Below the pieces are notes generated by a model, which saw only the letters and a list, made by a program, of their open reading frames with translations, was not told the origin of the DNA and ran no database searches. A DNA stretch of 64,000 bases from Spirulina subsalsa PCC 9445 (GTDB taxonomy: Bacteria > Cyanobacteriota > Cyanobacteriia > Cyanobacteriales > Spirulinaceae): contig NZ_JH980292.1 in NCBI RefSeq assembly GCF_000314005.1, forward strand, positions 383,410-447,409. The letters are read 5' to 3'. Both the position numbers and the translations under genes were made by a program. Of the stretch, positions 27,548 through 36,850 are shown piece after piece (the first letter of the stretch is position 1; every line of letters starts with the position of its first letter).

Positions 27548-30500
27548 ATGAATACTGTCGCCAATTTATCCGGCTACCAAATCCTAGAACAACTCTACGC
27601 AGGGACTAGGACTCTAGTCTATAGAGGAACTCGCAACAGTGATCAGCAACCTGTCGTCATTAAGATCCTACGGGATGAATACCCCCATTTTCACGACTTA
27701 CTACAGTTTCGCAATCAATACACCATCGCCAAAAATCTCAACCATCCCGGCATTATTCAGCCCCTCGCCTTAGAATCCTCTAATAATACCTACGCCTTAG
27801 TGATGGAGGATTTGGGCGATATTGCTTTATCTGAGTATCTCAAGCCCGATAAAGATTCAAACTCAAAATATAAGGCTTTGCCGTTAATTGATTTTCTGGA
27901 TATTGCCATCCAATTAACAGATATTCTCTATTATCTCCATGAGAACAGAGTTATTCATAAAGATATTAAACCCGCTAATCTTTTAATTCATCCTCAAACC
28001 CATAAAGTTAAACTGATTGACTTTAGTATTGCTTCTTTATTACCCAGAGAAACCCAAGAAATTGAAAATGCTAATGCTTTAGAGGGGACACTTTCCTATA
28101 TTTCTCCAGAACAAACCGGGCGGATGAATCGGGGGGTGGATTACCGCAGTGATTTTTATTCGTTAGGGGTGACTTTTTATGAATTATTGACGCGAGTTTT
28201 ACCTTTTACCTCAGAGGATGCTCTGGAATTAGTCCATTGCCACCTCGCCAAACAACCCCCACCCCTTGATCAGATTAATCCACAAATTCCCTCAGTTTTG
28301 GCTAAAATTGTCAATAAATTAATGGCAAAAAATGCCGAAAACCGCTATAAAAGTGCTTTAGGAATTAAACATGATTTAGAAAAATGTTTAACCCAACTCA
28401 GCGAAACCTGCCGTATTGAAGAGTTCCCCCTCGGACAGCACGACATTTGCGATCGCTTTATCATCCCAGAAACCCTCTATGGTCGTCAAGCCGAGGTTCA
28501 GACCATCCTCACCGCCTTTGAAAAAGTCAGTGACGGGGCGAGTGAAATGATTCTCGTTGCAGGTTTTTCTGGCATTGGAAAAACAGCCGTTATTCAGGAA
28601 GTCCACAAACCCATTGTACGCCAACGGGGTTACTTTATTCAAGGGAAATTTGACCAATTTCATGGCAATATTCCCTTTTCTGCTTTTGTGCAAGCTTTCC
28701 GCGACTTAATCGGGCAATTACTCTCAGAATCTGACCCAGAAATTGAACGATGGAAAACGGGCATTCTCGAAGCCGTAGGAGAAAACGGACAACTCCTAAT
28801 TAATGTCCTTCCAGAATTAGAACAAATCATTGGTCAACAGCCTCCCGTCGTAGAATTATCTGGTATTGCAGCCCAGAATCGCTTTAACCTTCTTCTGCAA
28901 AAATTCCTGCAAGTTTTCACCCATCCAGAACATCCTCTCGTCCTATTTTTAGATGACCTGCAATGGGTAGATTCTGCCTCCCTGAACCTATTAAAAACCC
29001 TATTCGATCATTCCAGTTACTTACTGCTTTTAGGCGCGTACCGAGATAATGAAGTATCTCCCGTTCACCCCCTGATGCTCACCCTTGAAGAACTGAGAAA
29101 AAATCAAGTTAACTTTACCACAATTGCGCTCCCTCCCTTAACCGCAGAAACTGTTAATCAATTCGTAGCCGACACCCTAAACTGTGAACTAAGTATCGCT
29201 CAACCACTAAGCAAATTAGTTTATCAAAAAACCCAAGGTAATCCTTTCTTTGCGACCCAATTTCTCAAAGCACTCCATGAAGAAAAACTGATTACCTTTA
29301 ACTGGAAAATCAACCATTGGCAATGTGATATTGCTCAAGTTCAAGCTTTAGCCATCACCGATGATGTTGTAGAGTTCATGGCCTTACAACTGCAAAAACT
29401 CCCCCCGGAAACCCAAAATAGTCTAAAACTAGCGGCTTGTATTGGGGCAGATTTTGACTTAGAAACCCTCGCCATTGTCAGCCAAACCACCCCAGAAATT
29501 GCAGCAATCAGTCTCTGGGAAGCCTTACAAGAAGGATTAGTCATTCCCATGACTAAAATCTATAAATTCTTTACCAAACTGGGCAATGAGAAAATATTAA
29601 AAGGGGCGGCTAATCCGACCTATCGCTTCCTCCACGACCGCATTCAACAAGCCAGTTATTCATTGATTCCTGAGCCAGAAAAAAAAGCCACTCATTTAAA
29701 AATTGGGCAGCTTTTAGAGCAAAACTTATCCGAGGAGGATACAGAAGATCGACTATTTGATATTGTCGTTCACTTCAACCTTGCCCAAGACCTAATCCCC
29801 CTAGAACAACGAGAACATCTGGCACAGCTTAACCTAGCGGCAGGTCTGAAAGCGCGCAACTCTACCGCTTATCTTGCCGCCCGAAACTTTATCCAACTGG
29901 GGCTACAATTCCTAGGCGAAAATAGTTGGAGAAATCAGTATGAACTAACCCTAAATCTTCATGTAGCTGCCGCAGAAACCGCTTATTTAAACGCTGATTT
30001 TGAGGGAATGACCCAAGAAGCCAATGAGGTGTTAAAACAGGCTCAAAATAGTCTCGATCCCGTGAAAATTTACGAAATCCAAATTAAGGCACTGGTAGCC
30101 CAGAGTCAAATGTTGGAGGCGATCGCACAAGGAGAACAAGCCCTCACCCAACTTGGTGTAGCCTTTTCTGCCCAAGCCGACGAAACCTTAGTTAATCATA
30201 CCCTCCAAACCGTCACCCGCCAACTGGCAGAGCAAGAAATTGAGGAGTTAGTGAACTTACCTGTAATGACTCATCCTCAAACAGTGGCAGCGATGGAAAT
30301 ATTAGCCATCCTCTTTGCTCCCATTTTCCTAGCTAATCCAAATCTGCTCCCCTTACTATCAGGAACAATGGTCAATCTTTCCCTTGAGTTTGGCAATTCT
30401 CCCGTTTCTACGATTGGTTATGCCATGTATGGGATGGTTTTGTCGGCCTTTTTTGGCGAAGTCCAAACCGGCTATCGTTGCGGACGAGTGGCCTTAACGC

Positions 30501-33358
30501 TACTCCAGCGATTCGATGCGCGAGAATTTAAGGGAATTACCCTTTTGATGTTTGCCACCTTCTTACAACATCGTCAAGAACCGTTACGTGCTGCTATTCC
30601 CACCTTAAAAGAAGGCTATTCAGCCGCGATGGAAATGGGAGATTTTCTCTATGCCGGGTACAATATTTTTAATTCCTTTTACGACAGTTTCTTTGCCGGA
30701 TTGCGCCTTGATGATTGGGCGTTAGATATGGAAAAATATTGCATTGTTTTAGAGCAAGTTAAACAACAATCTCCCTTAACTTATTTGAAGATTCAACAAC
30801 AGTTAGTAGACCACTTGCAAACCGTAGTAAAACAACCTGACATTTTACAAGGTAAGCACTATGATGAAAGGCTGATGATTACCAAACATCAGCAAGATAA
30901 TGAATTAACCGCTTTGGCGGTGGTTTATATTTATAAACTGATTCTCGCCTATTTCTTTGGTAACTATACTCAGGCCGAAGATTATATTACCGAAGCTAGT
31001 CAGTATTTGATGGCAGTCGGGGGAACATTCTACATTCCCGTTTTTCATTTTTACGCCGCTTTAACCTATCTCACCCGATGTAATGATTTACCGGAACCGG
31101 AGTCCTCTGAATGGTTTAATTTAGCCCTAACCCATCAAAAAACCTTAGCAGAATGGGCGAATTATGCCCCCATGAACCATCAACATAAATGGGAGTTAGT
31201 AGAAGCCGAAAAATCTCGCCTTTTGGGGCAAAAATTAGCGGCACTTGAATTATACGATCAAGCTATTGCCGGAGCAAAGGAAAATGAATATAACCAAGAT
31301 GAAGGATTAGCCAATGAACTAGCAGCCAAGTTTTATCGCACTTGGGGGAAAGAAAAAGTAGCGGCTGGTTATATGCAGGAGGCCTATTATTGTTATGCTC
31401 GCTGGGGGGCTAAAGCCAAAGTCTTAGAGTTAGAACGGCAGTATAGTCAATTGCTTAAACCCATTTTACAAAAACCGGACATTTTGACCTCCTTACAGGA
31501 AACCCTTGTTACAGGAACAATTACCTTAAGCAGCACCTCTAGCAGTATTTCAGAGATTTTAGATTTAGGAACTTTAATCAAGGCTTCTCAAACTATAACC
31601 AAGGAAATTGAACTAGATCATCTGTTGGTTAGCTTATTAGAAATTATCCTAACTAATGCGGGAGCTAATCGGTGTGTTTTGCTGTTGAAACAGGGGAAAT
31701 CTTTACAAGTAGTGGCTCAATTAACCGAGGGAAAAGCCCCCCAAATTGTAGACCCCATTCCATTAGGAACAAGTCCAGACTTACCTCCAACCGTTGTGAA
31801 CAAAGTCCGACGCAGTTTAGAAACGATTGTGTTAAATGATCCCTGTAATCAGGCGCAATTTATGGTTGATCCTTATATCCAACGCTGTCAACCTAAAAGT
31901 ATTTTATGCAGCCCCATTCTCCATCAAGGAAAACTGATTGGGGTATTTTATCTAGAGAATAATCTCACCGTGGGGGCATTTACAAGCGATCGCGTAGAAC
32001 TGCTAAAATTCCTCTGTTCTCAAGCTGCCATTGCCTTAGAAAATGGGCGACTCTACCAAGAATCTCAACAGTATGCCCAAAAATTAGAACAATCCCTAGA
32101 ACAACTGCAAATCAGCGAAGCCCGCTATCGTTATCTTGCCACAGCCACCTCTCAGATTATCTGGTTAGCCAGTCCAGAAGGGGTAAACCTTGATACTGTC
32201 CACTGGGCAGCGTATACTGGACAAACACCGGAAGAAGTGCAGGGGACAGGATGGCTCAATGCTTTACACCCCGACGATCTCCCCCATACGGTGGAAGTGT
32301 GGCAGGAAGCCGTAAGAACAAAAAGCCTGTATAAAACAGAATACCGCATCCGGGGGGCTGATGGAATTTATCGTTACTTTGCCGTGCAAGGAGTGCCGAT
32401 TCTCACTGAAGATGGCAACGTGAAAGAATGGATTGGCACCTGTACAGATATTGATGCGCGTCGTCGCGCAGAAGATGAACTGCGGCGCAAATCTGCCGAA
32501 CTAGAACGCACTTTACAAGAATTACAAGGGATGCAATTGCAATTAGTCCAGAATGAAAAAATGTCCGCTTTAGGAAATTTAGTTTCTGGGGTAGCCCATG
32601 AAATTAATAATCCTGTTGGCTTCTTAAAAGGGAATATTAAACCTGCTTTAGAATATATCGAAGATTTGTTAGGTTTAATCGACCTCTACCAAGCTAAATA
32701 TCCTGAACCAGATTCAGAGATTGTCGAAGAAATAGAGCGGATTGAGTTAGAGTTTGTGCGGGAAGATTTACCCCAACTGGTTTCCTCCATGTGGGAAGGA
32801 ATTAAACGCATTCAAGAGATTAGCAATAGCTTGAGAACCTTTTCCCGTGCTGATAAAGATTACCCCGTTGCTTGCAATATTCATGATGGCATAGATAGCA
32901 CCATCATGATTTTAAAACATCGTCTCAAAGGCAATCAAAACCACCCGGAGATTAAGGTCATCAAAGACTATGGGGAGTTACCCCGGCTGAAGTGCTATGC
33001 TGGGCAACTGAATCAAGTTTTCATGAATATTCTTAGTAATGCTGTGGATGCAGTGGAGGAAGGGAATCAAGGGCGAAGCTATCAAGAAATCGATAATAAA
33101 ATTTCGATTAAAACGGAAATTTTACCCGATGAGAAACAAGTCAAAATTTGTATCAAAGATAATGGTATAGGAATGAGTCCAGAAGTACAAGCTAAGATAT
33201 TTGATGATTTATTTACTACCAAAGAAGTAGGAAAAGGAACAGGTTTAGGTTTAGCCATTGCCCACCAAATTGTAGTAGAAAAACATCAGGGCGAGATTCA
33301 GGTGAATTCTGAACAAGGCGTAGGTACTGAATTTGTGATTACTTTACCCCTCCTTTAG
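27548..33358 (+). CDS. Ser/Thr kinase-AAA-GAF-PAS-histidine kinase giant
   Basis: The 1936-residue protein joins several signalling parts in one chain. An N-terminal Ser/Thr protein kinase (about 10-280) has the catalytic loop VIHKDIKPANLL (about 134-145) and IDFS. A large AAA/STAND ATPase has Walker A GFSGIGKT at about 338-345 and LFLDDLQWVD as Walker B. A long helical TPR-like region (about 700-1300) follows, then a GAF domain (about 1340-1505), a PAS domain (about 1525-1640) and a histidine kinase with phospho-acceptor H near 1683 (GVAHEINNP) and an ATPase domain (NNGIGM-type, GTGLGLAIAHQIV near 1895). Such proteins occur in cyanobacteria and are thought to switch stress or metabolic genes. 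Both kinases look intact; the partner regulator is not adjacent. Confidence 0.95.
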   Translation: MNTVANLSGYQILEQLYAGTRTLVYRGTRNSDQQPVVIKILRDEYPHFHDLLQFRNQYTIAKNLNHPGIIQPLALESSNNTYALVMEDLGDIALSEYLKPDKDSNSKYKALPLIDFLDIAIQLTDILYYLHENRVIHKDIKPANLLIHPQTHKVKLIDFSIASLLPRETQEIENANALEGTLSYISPEQTGRMNRGVDYRSDFYSLGVTFYELLTRVLPFTSEDALELVHCHLAKQPPPLDQINPQIPSVLAKIVNKLMAKNAENRYKSALGIKHDLEKCLTQLSETCRIEEFPLGQHDICDRFIIPETLYGRQAEVQTILTAFEKVSDGASEMILVAGFSGIGKTAVIQEVHKPIVRQRGYFIQGKFDQFHGNIPFSAFVQAFRDLIGQLLSESDPEIERWKTGILEAVGENGQLLINVLPELEQIIGQQPPVVELSGIAAQNRFNLLLQKFLQVFTHPEHPLVLFLDDLQWVDSASLNLLKTLFDHSSYLLLLGAYRDNEVSPVHPLMLTLEELRKNQVNFTTIALPPLTAETVNQFVADTLNCELSIAQPLSKLVYQKTQGNPFFATQFLKALHEEKLITFNWKINHWQCDIAQVQALAITDDVVEFMALQLQKLPPETQNSLKLAACIGADFDLETLAIVSQTTPEIAAISLWEALQEGLVIPMTKIYKFFTKLGNEKILKGAANPTYRFLHDRIQQASYSLIPEPEKKATHLKIGQLLEQNLSEEDTEDRLFDIVVHFNLAQDLIPLEQREHLAQLNLAAGLKARNSTAYLAARNFIQLGLQFLGENSWRNQYELTLNLHVAAAETAYLNADFEGMTQEANEVLKQAQNSLDPVKIYEIQIKALVAQSQMLEAIAQGEQALTQLGVAFSAQADETLVNHTLQTVTRQLAEQEIEELVNLPVMTHPQTVAAMEILAILFAPIFLANPNLLPLLSGTMVNLSLEFGNSPVSTIGYAMYGMVLSAFFGEVQTGYRCGRVALTLLQRFDAREFKGITLLMFATFLQHRQEPLRAAIPTLKEGYSAAMEMGDFLYAGYNIFNSFYDSFFAGLRLDDWALDMEKYCIVLEQVKQQSPLTYLKIQQQLVDHLQTVVKQPDILQGKHYDERLMITKHQQDNELTALAVVYIYKLILAYFFGNYTQAEDYITEASQYLMAVGGTFYIPVFHFYAALTYLTRCNDLPEPESSEWFNLALTHQKTLAEWANYAPMNHQHKWELVEAEKSRLLGQKLAALELYDQAIAGAKENEYNQDEGLANELAAKFYRTWGKEKVAAGYMQEAYYCYARWGAKAKVLELERQYSQLLKPILQKPDILTSLQETLVTGTITLSSTSSSISEILDLGTLIKASQTITKEIELDHLLVSLLEIILTNAGANRCVLLLKQGKSLQVVAQLTEGKAPQIVDPIPLGTSPDLPPTVVNKVRRSLETIVLNDPCNQAQFMVDPYIQRCQPKSILCSPILHQGKLIGVFYLENNLTVGAFTSDRVELLKFLCSQAAIALENGRLYQESQQYAQKLEQSLEQLQISEARYRYLATATSQIIWLASPEGVNLDTVHWAAYTGQTPEEVQGTGWLNALHPDDLPHTVEVWQEAVRTKSLYKTEYRIRGADGIYRYFAVQGVPILTEDGNVKEWIGTCTDIDARRRAEDELRRKSAELERTLQELQGMQLQLVQNEKMSALGNLVSGVAHEINNPVGFLKGNIKPALEYIEDLLGLIDLYQAKYPEPDSEIVEEIERIELEFVREDLPQLVSSMWEGIKRIQEISNSLRTFSRADKDYPVACNIHDGIDSTIMILKHRLKGNQNHPEIKVIKDYGELPRLKCYAGQLNQVFMNILSNAVDAVEEGNQGRSYQEIDNKISIKTEILPDEKQVKICIKDNGIGMSPEVQAKIFDDLFTTKEVGKGTGLGLAIAHQIVVEKHQGEIQVNSEQGVGTEFVITLPLL

Positions 33359-33595
33359 GAGCAACGCATAACTTGCTACAAAATGCAATACTTTTAATTT
33401 TTTTTTCAGGTTTTAAAAAGGGAAAAACTTTAACCTAGCTTAGTCTAGAGCGAAGGGATCCAGTCAAGGTACAATCAGGGAGCAGGAATAGTGGGGTAGG
33501 ATGGGACATACTACAGAATTTCCTCGAAACTCTGGAACTGCCCGTGTTTTCCCCCAGTCTAGCCTGTTGGAATTGCTCGCTAATGAGGCTTAAGT

Positions 33596-34597
33596 GTGTT
33601 AAATCCAGGTCAACAATTATATCAGAAACTCCGTCAAGAACTTGCACAAACAGACTTCTTTAAACCCGACTTAGGGCATCATCTCCGCCGCTTATTCCTT
33701 TATGGTGGATTGCATCTCATTTCATTCTGGGGAGTCTTTTATTTTGCCCACAGTGGCTGGCGTTGGGTCGCCCTGTTGGGTTTAGCATTAAGTAATCTGC
33801 AATTTTACTTTTTCGCCCATGATGCGGGTCATTATTCCCTCTCCCGTCGCAAGATTATTAATTTTTTAGTTGGGGAATTCAGTATGAGTTTCTTGGGGGG
33901 AGGAAGTTTCCACTTCTGGCAACACAAACATAACCTCCATCATCGTTACTGCAACGAAGAAAAAAATGATCCCGATGTTGAGGCATTGTTTGTCAAATTC
34001 TATGCTGATGATACTACGGAAAGACCGGGGTGGATTCGCTGGATCGTTAAGAATCAAGCGGTTTTAGTTTGGTTCTTAGCCATGTTTCATAATTTTGATT
34101 ACTTACGACTCAGTTGGTTGTATATTGCCAAACATCGGAAACTGTGTCAGCGTGAAATGGTTCTCGCTCCCCTGCATTTTTGCGTTTATTTCTTCCTCCC
34201 TGCCGTTGTATTAGGTTGGCAGATGGCTGTAGTGAATTACCTGTTTATCACGGCGGTAACGGGGATTTTATTGGTCAAACTGTTTGCGGTGAATCATATC
34301 GGAATGCCGACCATTCCGCCGGATCACAATTTATCGTTTTTGGAGCAACAGGTGATTACCTCGCGCAATGTATTAGTTCCCCGTTGGCTTGATGACTATT
34401 TTGGGGGATTAAATTATCAGATTGAACATCATTTATTCCCCTGGGTTCCGATTAGTCGCTATCGTGGGGCGAGTCCTGTGGTCAAGGCGTTTTGTCAACA
34501 ACATGGCATTCCTTACCATGAGGAAAATTTATTCTCCGCTATGATGGGGGTAGAGCGTCATCTAGCACACATGGCCGCCACGGAGAAATCCGCATGA
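33596..34597 (+). CDS. Front-end type fatty acid desaturase
   Basis: The 333-residue membrane di-iron enzyme inserts a double bond into acyl lipids. Three His boxes are present: HDAGH at 75-79, HKHNLHH at 110-116 and QIEHH at 275-279. The QxxHH form of the third box is the mark of front-end (delta-6-like) desaturases. Hydrophobic stretches at about 37-70 and 195-230 fit two membrane hairpins. There is no cytochrome b5 domain, so electrons come from ferredoxin. GTG 33596 was chosen because of a GAGG purine run upstream and because the protein begins as expected for the family. The position it acts on is not certain. Confidence 0.88.
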   Translation: MLNPGQQLYQKLRQELAQTDFFKPDLGHHLRRLFLYGGLHLISFWGVFYFAHSGWRWVALLGLALSNLQFYFFAHDAGHYSLSRRKIINFLVGEFSMSFLGGGSFHFWQHKHNLHHRYCNEEKNDPDVEALFVKFYADDTTERPGWIRWIVKNQAVLVWFLAMFHNFDYLRLSWLYIAKHRKLCQREMVLAPLHFCVYFFLPAVVLGWQMAVVNYLFITAVTGILLVKLFAVNHIGMPTIPPDHNLSFLEQQVITSRNVLVPRWLDDYFGGLNYQIEHHLFPWVPISRYRGASPVVKAFCQQHGIPYHEENLFSAMMGVERHLAHMAATEKSA

Positions 34598-34721
34598 TAT
34601 CCAAGAGGGAAACAAGGCCTAATCGACAAATCCCATCTTAAATTCAGCCGTCAATTATCAATTCTTAAGACTTGGCAGCAATCGGGTAGGGTAAACCAAC
34701 CAAGGCTAAAAGGGGGGACTC

Positions 34722-35645
34722 GTGCAACTCAAACAGGTCATCATTATCCACAAAGCAAGAAACCGGGATAGTGAGGTGTGGGCGGAAAAATGCGCCCGTC
34801 AGTTGGAACAGCTTCACTGTCGCGTTTTAGTCGGTCCCAGTGGTCCCAAAGATAATCCCTACCCGGTGTTTTTGGCCTCAATTACCCAACCCATTGATTT
34901 AGCGGTGGTGTTAGGGGGGGATGGGACGGCTTTAGCGGCAGCGCGTCATTTAGCGGCGGAAGGGATTCCCATTTTGGCGGTGAATGTGGGGGGGACTTTG
35001 GGCTTTCTGACGGAGCCCTTTGAGGTGTTTCAAGACACGGAACAGGTTTGGGAACGGTTAATCGGCGATCGCTATGCTGTGCAAACTCGGATGATGTTAC
35101 AGGCGAATATCCTTGAAGGTAGCCGCACCCACCCTCAAATTGTCGGCGATTCGGTACTGTGTTTAAACGAAATCTGCATCAAGCCCGCCAGTGTTGACCG
35201 AATGCCTACCACTGTCATTGAAATGGAAGTGGATGGGGAAGTGGTGGATCAGTATCACGGGGATGGTTTAATTGTCGCCACCCCCACCGGATCTACTTGT
35301 TACAATGCTTCGGCCAATGGTCCAATCATTCATCCGGGAATGCAGGCGATCGCCGTTACCCCCATTTGTCCCCTCAGTTTATCCAGTCGTCCCATTATCC
35401 TCCCCCCCGGTTCCGTCGTTCACGCTTGGCCTTTGGGGGATTATGAACTCAACACCAAATTATGGACCGACGGGGTAATTGGTACCCAAATTTGGCCGGG
35501 ACAACGGGCTGAAGTGCAAATGGCACAATGTCACGCTAAGTTTATTATCCTGCGGGAAAAATACTCGTTTTATCAAACCCTACGGGAAAAACTCCAATGG
35601 GCTGGAACAAGGGTTCTTCATAGTAACAATCATCACGCAACCTAA
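34722..35645 (+). CDS. nadK: NAD(+) kinase
   Basis: The 307-residue enzyme phosphorylates NAD to NADP. It has the ATP-site GGDGT (LGGDGTALAAARHL), the NVGGTLGFLTE strand, LNEICIKPAS and the GDGLIVATPTGSTCYNAS signature (in two parts) of the ATP-NAD kinase fold. GTG 34722 is the start (GGGGGACT upstream is a plausible ribosome site). Cyanobacteria usually have two NAD kinases; this is one of them. It ends immediately before a MITE-like repeat. Confidence 0.95.
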   Translation: MQLKQVIIIHKARNRDSEVWAEKCARQLEQLHCRVLVGPSGPKDNPYPVFLASITQPIDLAVVLGGDGTALAAARHLAAEGIPILAVNVGGTLGFLTEPFEVFQDTEQVWERLIGDRYAVQTRMMLQANILEGSRTHPQIVGDSVLCLNEICIKPASVDRMPTTVIEMEVDGEVVDQYHGDGLIVATPTGSTCYNASANGPIIHPGMQAIAVTPICPLSLSSRPIILPPGSVVHAWPLGDYELNTKLWTDGVIGTQIWPGQRAEVQMAQCHAKFIILREKYSFYQTLREKLQWAGTRVLHSNNHHAT

Positions 35646-35646
35646 G

Positions 35647-35781
35647 TAGGGCTTGCTGAATAACTCTACTCCGGGTGGAAAACAGGGAACGGGGGGAGCA
35701 GGGGAGCGGGGGAGAGGGAAAGACGAGGAATTAAGACTTATTCCCTATTCCCGACTCTTGGACTTATTCAGCAAGTCCTTA
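35647..35781. mobile_element. MITE-like inverted-repeat element, 135 bp
   Basis: It has ends TAGGGCTTGCTGAATAA and, inverted, TAAGGACTTGCTGAATA. The interior is a G-rich GGGGAGCAGGGGAGCGGGG run and a CCCTATTCCCGACTC unit. It lies between the convergent nadK and vipp1 genes. Confidence 0.75.
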
Positions 35782-35785
35782 AAAT

Positions 35786-36562
35786 TTATTGATTCAACTG
35801 ACGGCGGAGTTCCTCTAATTCCGCGTCTACCACCTCCACATTTTGAGTCGTATTGGCGACTGGAGTCGTGCCTTGGGGAAGTGCCTGTTGATCGGGGGCA
35901 GATCCACCCAACATTTGAGCCTTCATCGCCGCCAGTTCATCATCAACATCGGTACCACTTTCCAAAGCAGCAAACTGACTTTCTAAATCCACACCCCCCA
36001 ACTCGTGGGCGGCTTGAGAACGCGCTTCCAACTCCAGCACCTTCTCCTCCATCCGTTCAAACGCCCCCATCGCACTCCCGGTGTTCATAGAACTAATCGT
36101 GCTTTGGAGTTGTTCATTAGCCTTAGCCGCTTGAACTCGTGCCTTGAGCATATCTTTCTTGGTTTTAGCCTCAGAAATTTTGCTCTCTAGGGCGACCAAA
36201 TTCCGCTTCAGGGTTTGAACTTGGTTATTTTGAACCTCTAACTGAGATTTCAGTTGAGCCGCCGTATCTCCGCTCGTTTTCTTGCGTTGTAAGGCCTCGC
36301 GGGCTAACCCTTCATCCCCTTTTTGTAAGGCGAGTTGGGCGCGCTGTTGCCAAGTGTTGGCCTCGCTTTGGTTTTTGTTGTACTGTTGTTCCGTGCGTTT
36401 TTGGGTAGCGATCGCCCGGGCAACGGCTTGGCGTAGTTGAACCAAGTCCTCCTGCATATCCAGAATCGACTGTTCAAGGATTTTCTCAGGATCCTCGGCT
36501 TTGCTCACCATATCGTTGAGGTTAGCGCGAACCACTCTACCAATCCGGTCAAATAATCCCAT
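35786..36562 (-). CDS. vipp1: Vipp1/IM30 (PspA family)
   Basis: The 258-residue protein starts MGLFDRIGRVVRANLNDMV, the amphipathic membrane-binding helix of the ESCRT-III-like PspA/Vipp1 family. A long coiled coil follows (about 25-190: LQEDLVQLRQAVA-type heptads, and KTLKRNLVALESK-type). It ends with the extra C-terminal helix (VVDAELEELRRQLNQ) that separates Vipp1 from PspA. It builds rings and rods that maintain thylakoid membranes. Standard length. Confidence 0.95.
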   Translation of the reverse strand: MGLFDRIGRVVRANLNDMVSKAEDPEKILEQSILDMQEDLVQLRQAVARAIATQKRTEQQYNKNQSEANTWQQRAQLALQKGDEGLAREALQRKKTSGDTAAQLKSQLEVQNNQVQTLKRNLVALESKISEAKTKKDMLKARVQAAKANEQLQSTISSMNTGSAMGAFERMEEKVLELEARSQAAHELGGVDLESQFAALESGTDVDDELAAMKAQMLGGSAPDQQALPQGTTPVANTTQNVEVVDAELEELRRQLNQ

Positions 36563-36850
36563 AATCTATGACATTCCTCGCGAGGTGGACAAAACAATAA
36601 ATAGTGATCTTGCGTAATAATTCTAGTGTGCCATTATCTGGGGGAATTGACCAAGACTCATGGGATTGTCCTTGAGAGGGCTCTTCCCTGCTGAATGAGT
36701 CTGGGAATCGGGAGTGGGAAGTCGAGAATCTCCTGTAGACTGGGAAGGTATCAGAATAGAGAAGAGGTGATGTTTCCGTGATCTGTGGGATTCTTGGCTC
36801 ACGGAAATAATCTAGACTAGCCAGTATGGTTTCCCCGCTTGCAGCACGCT

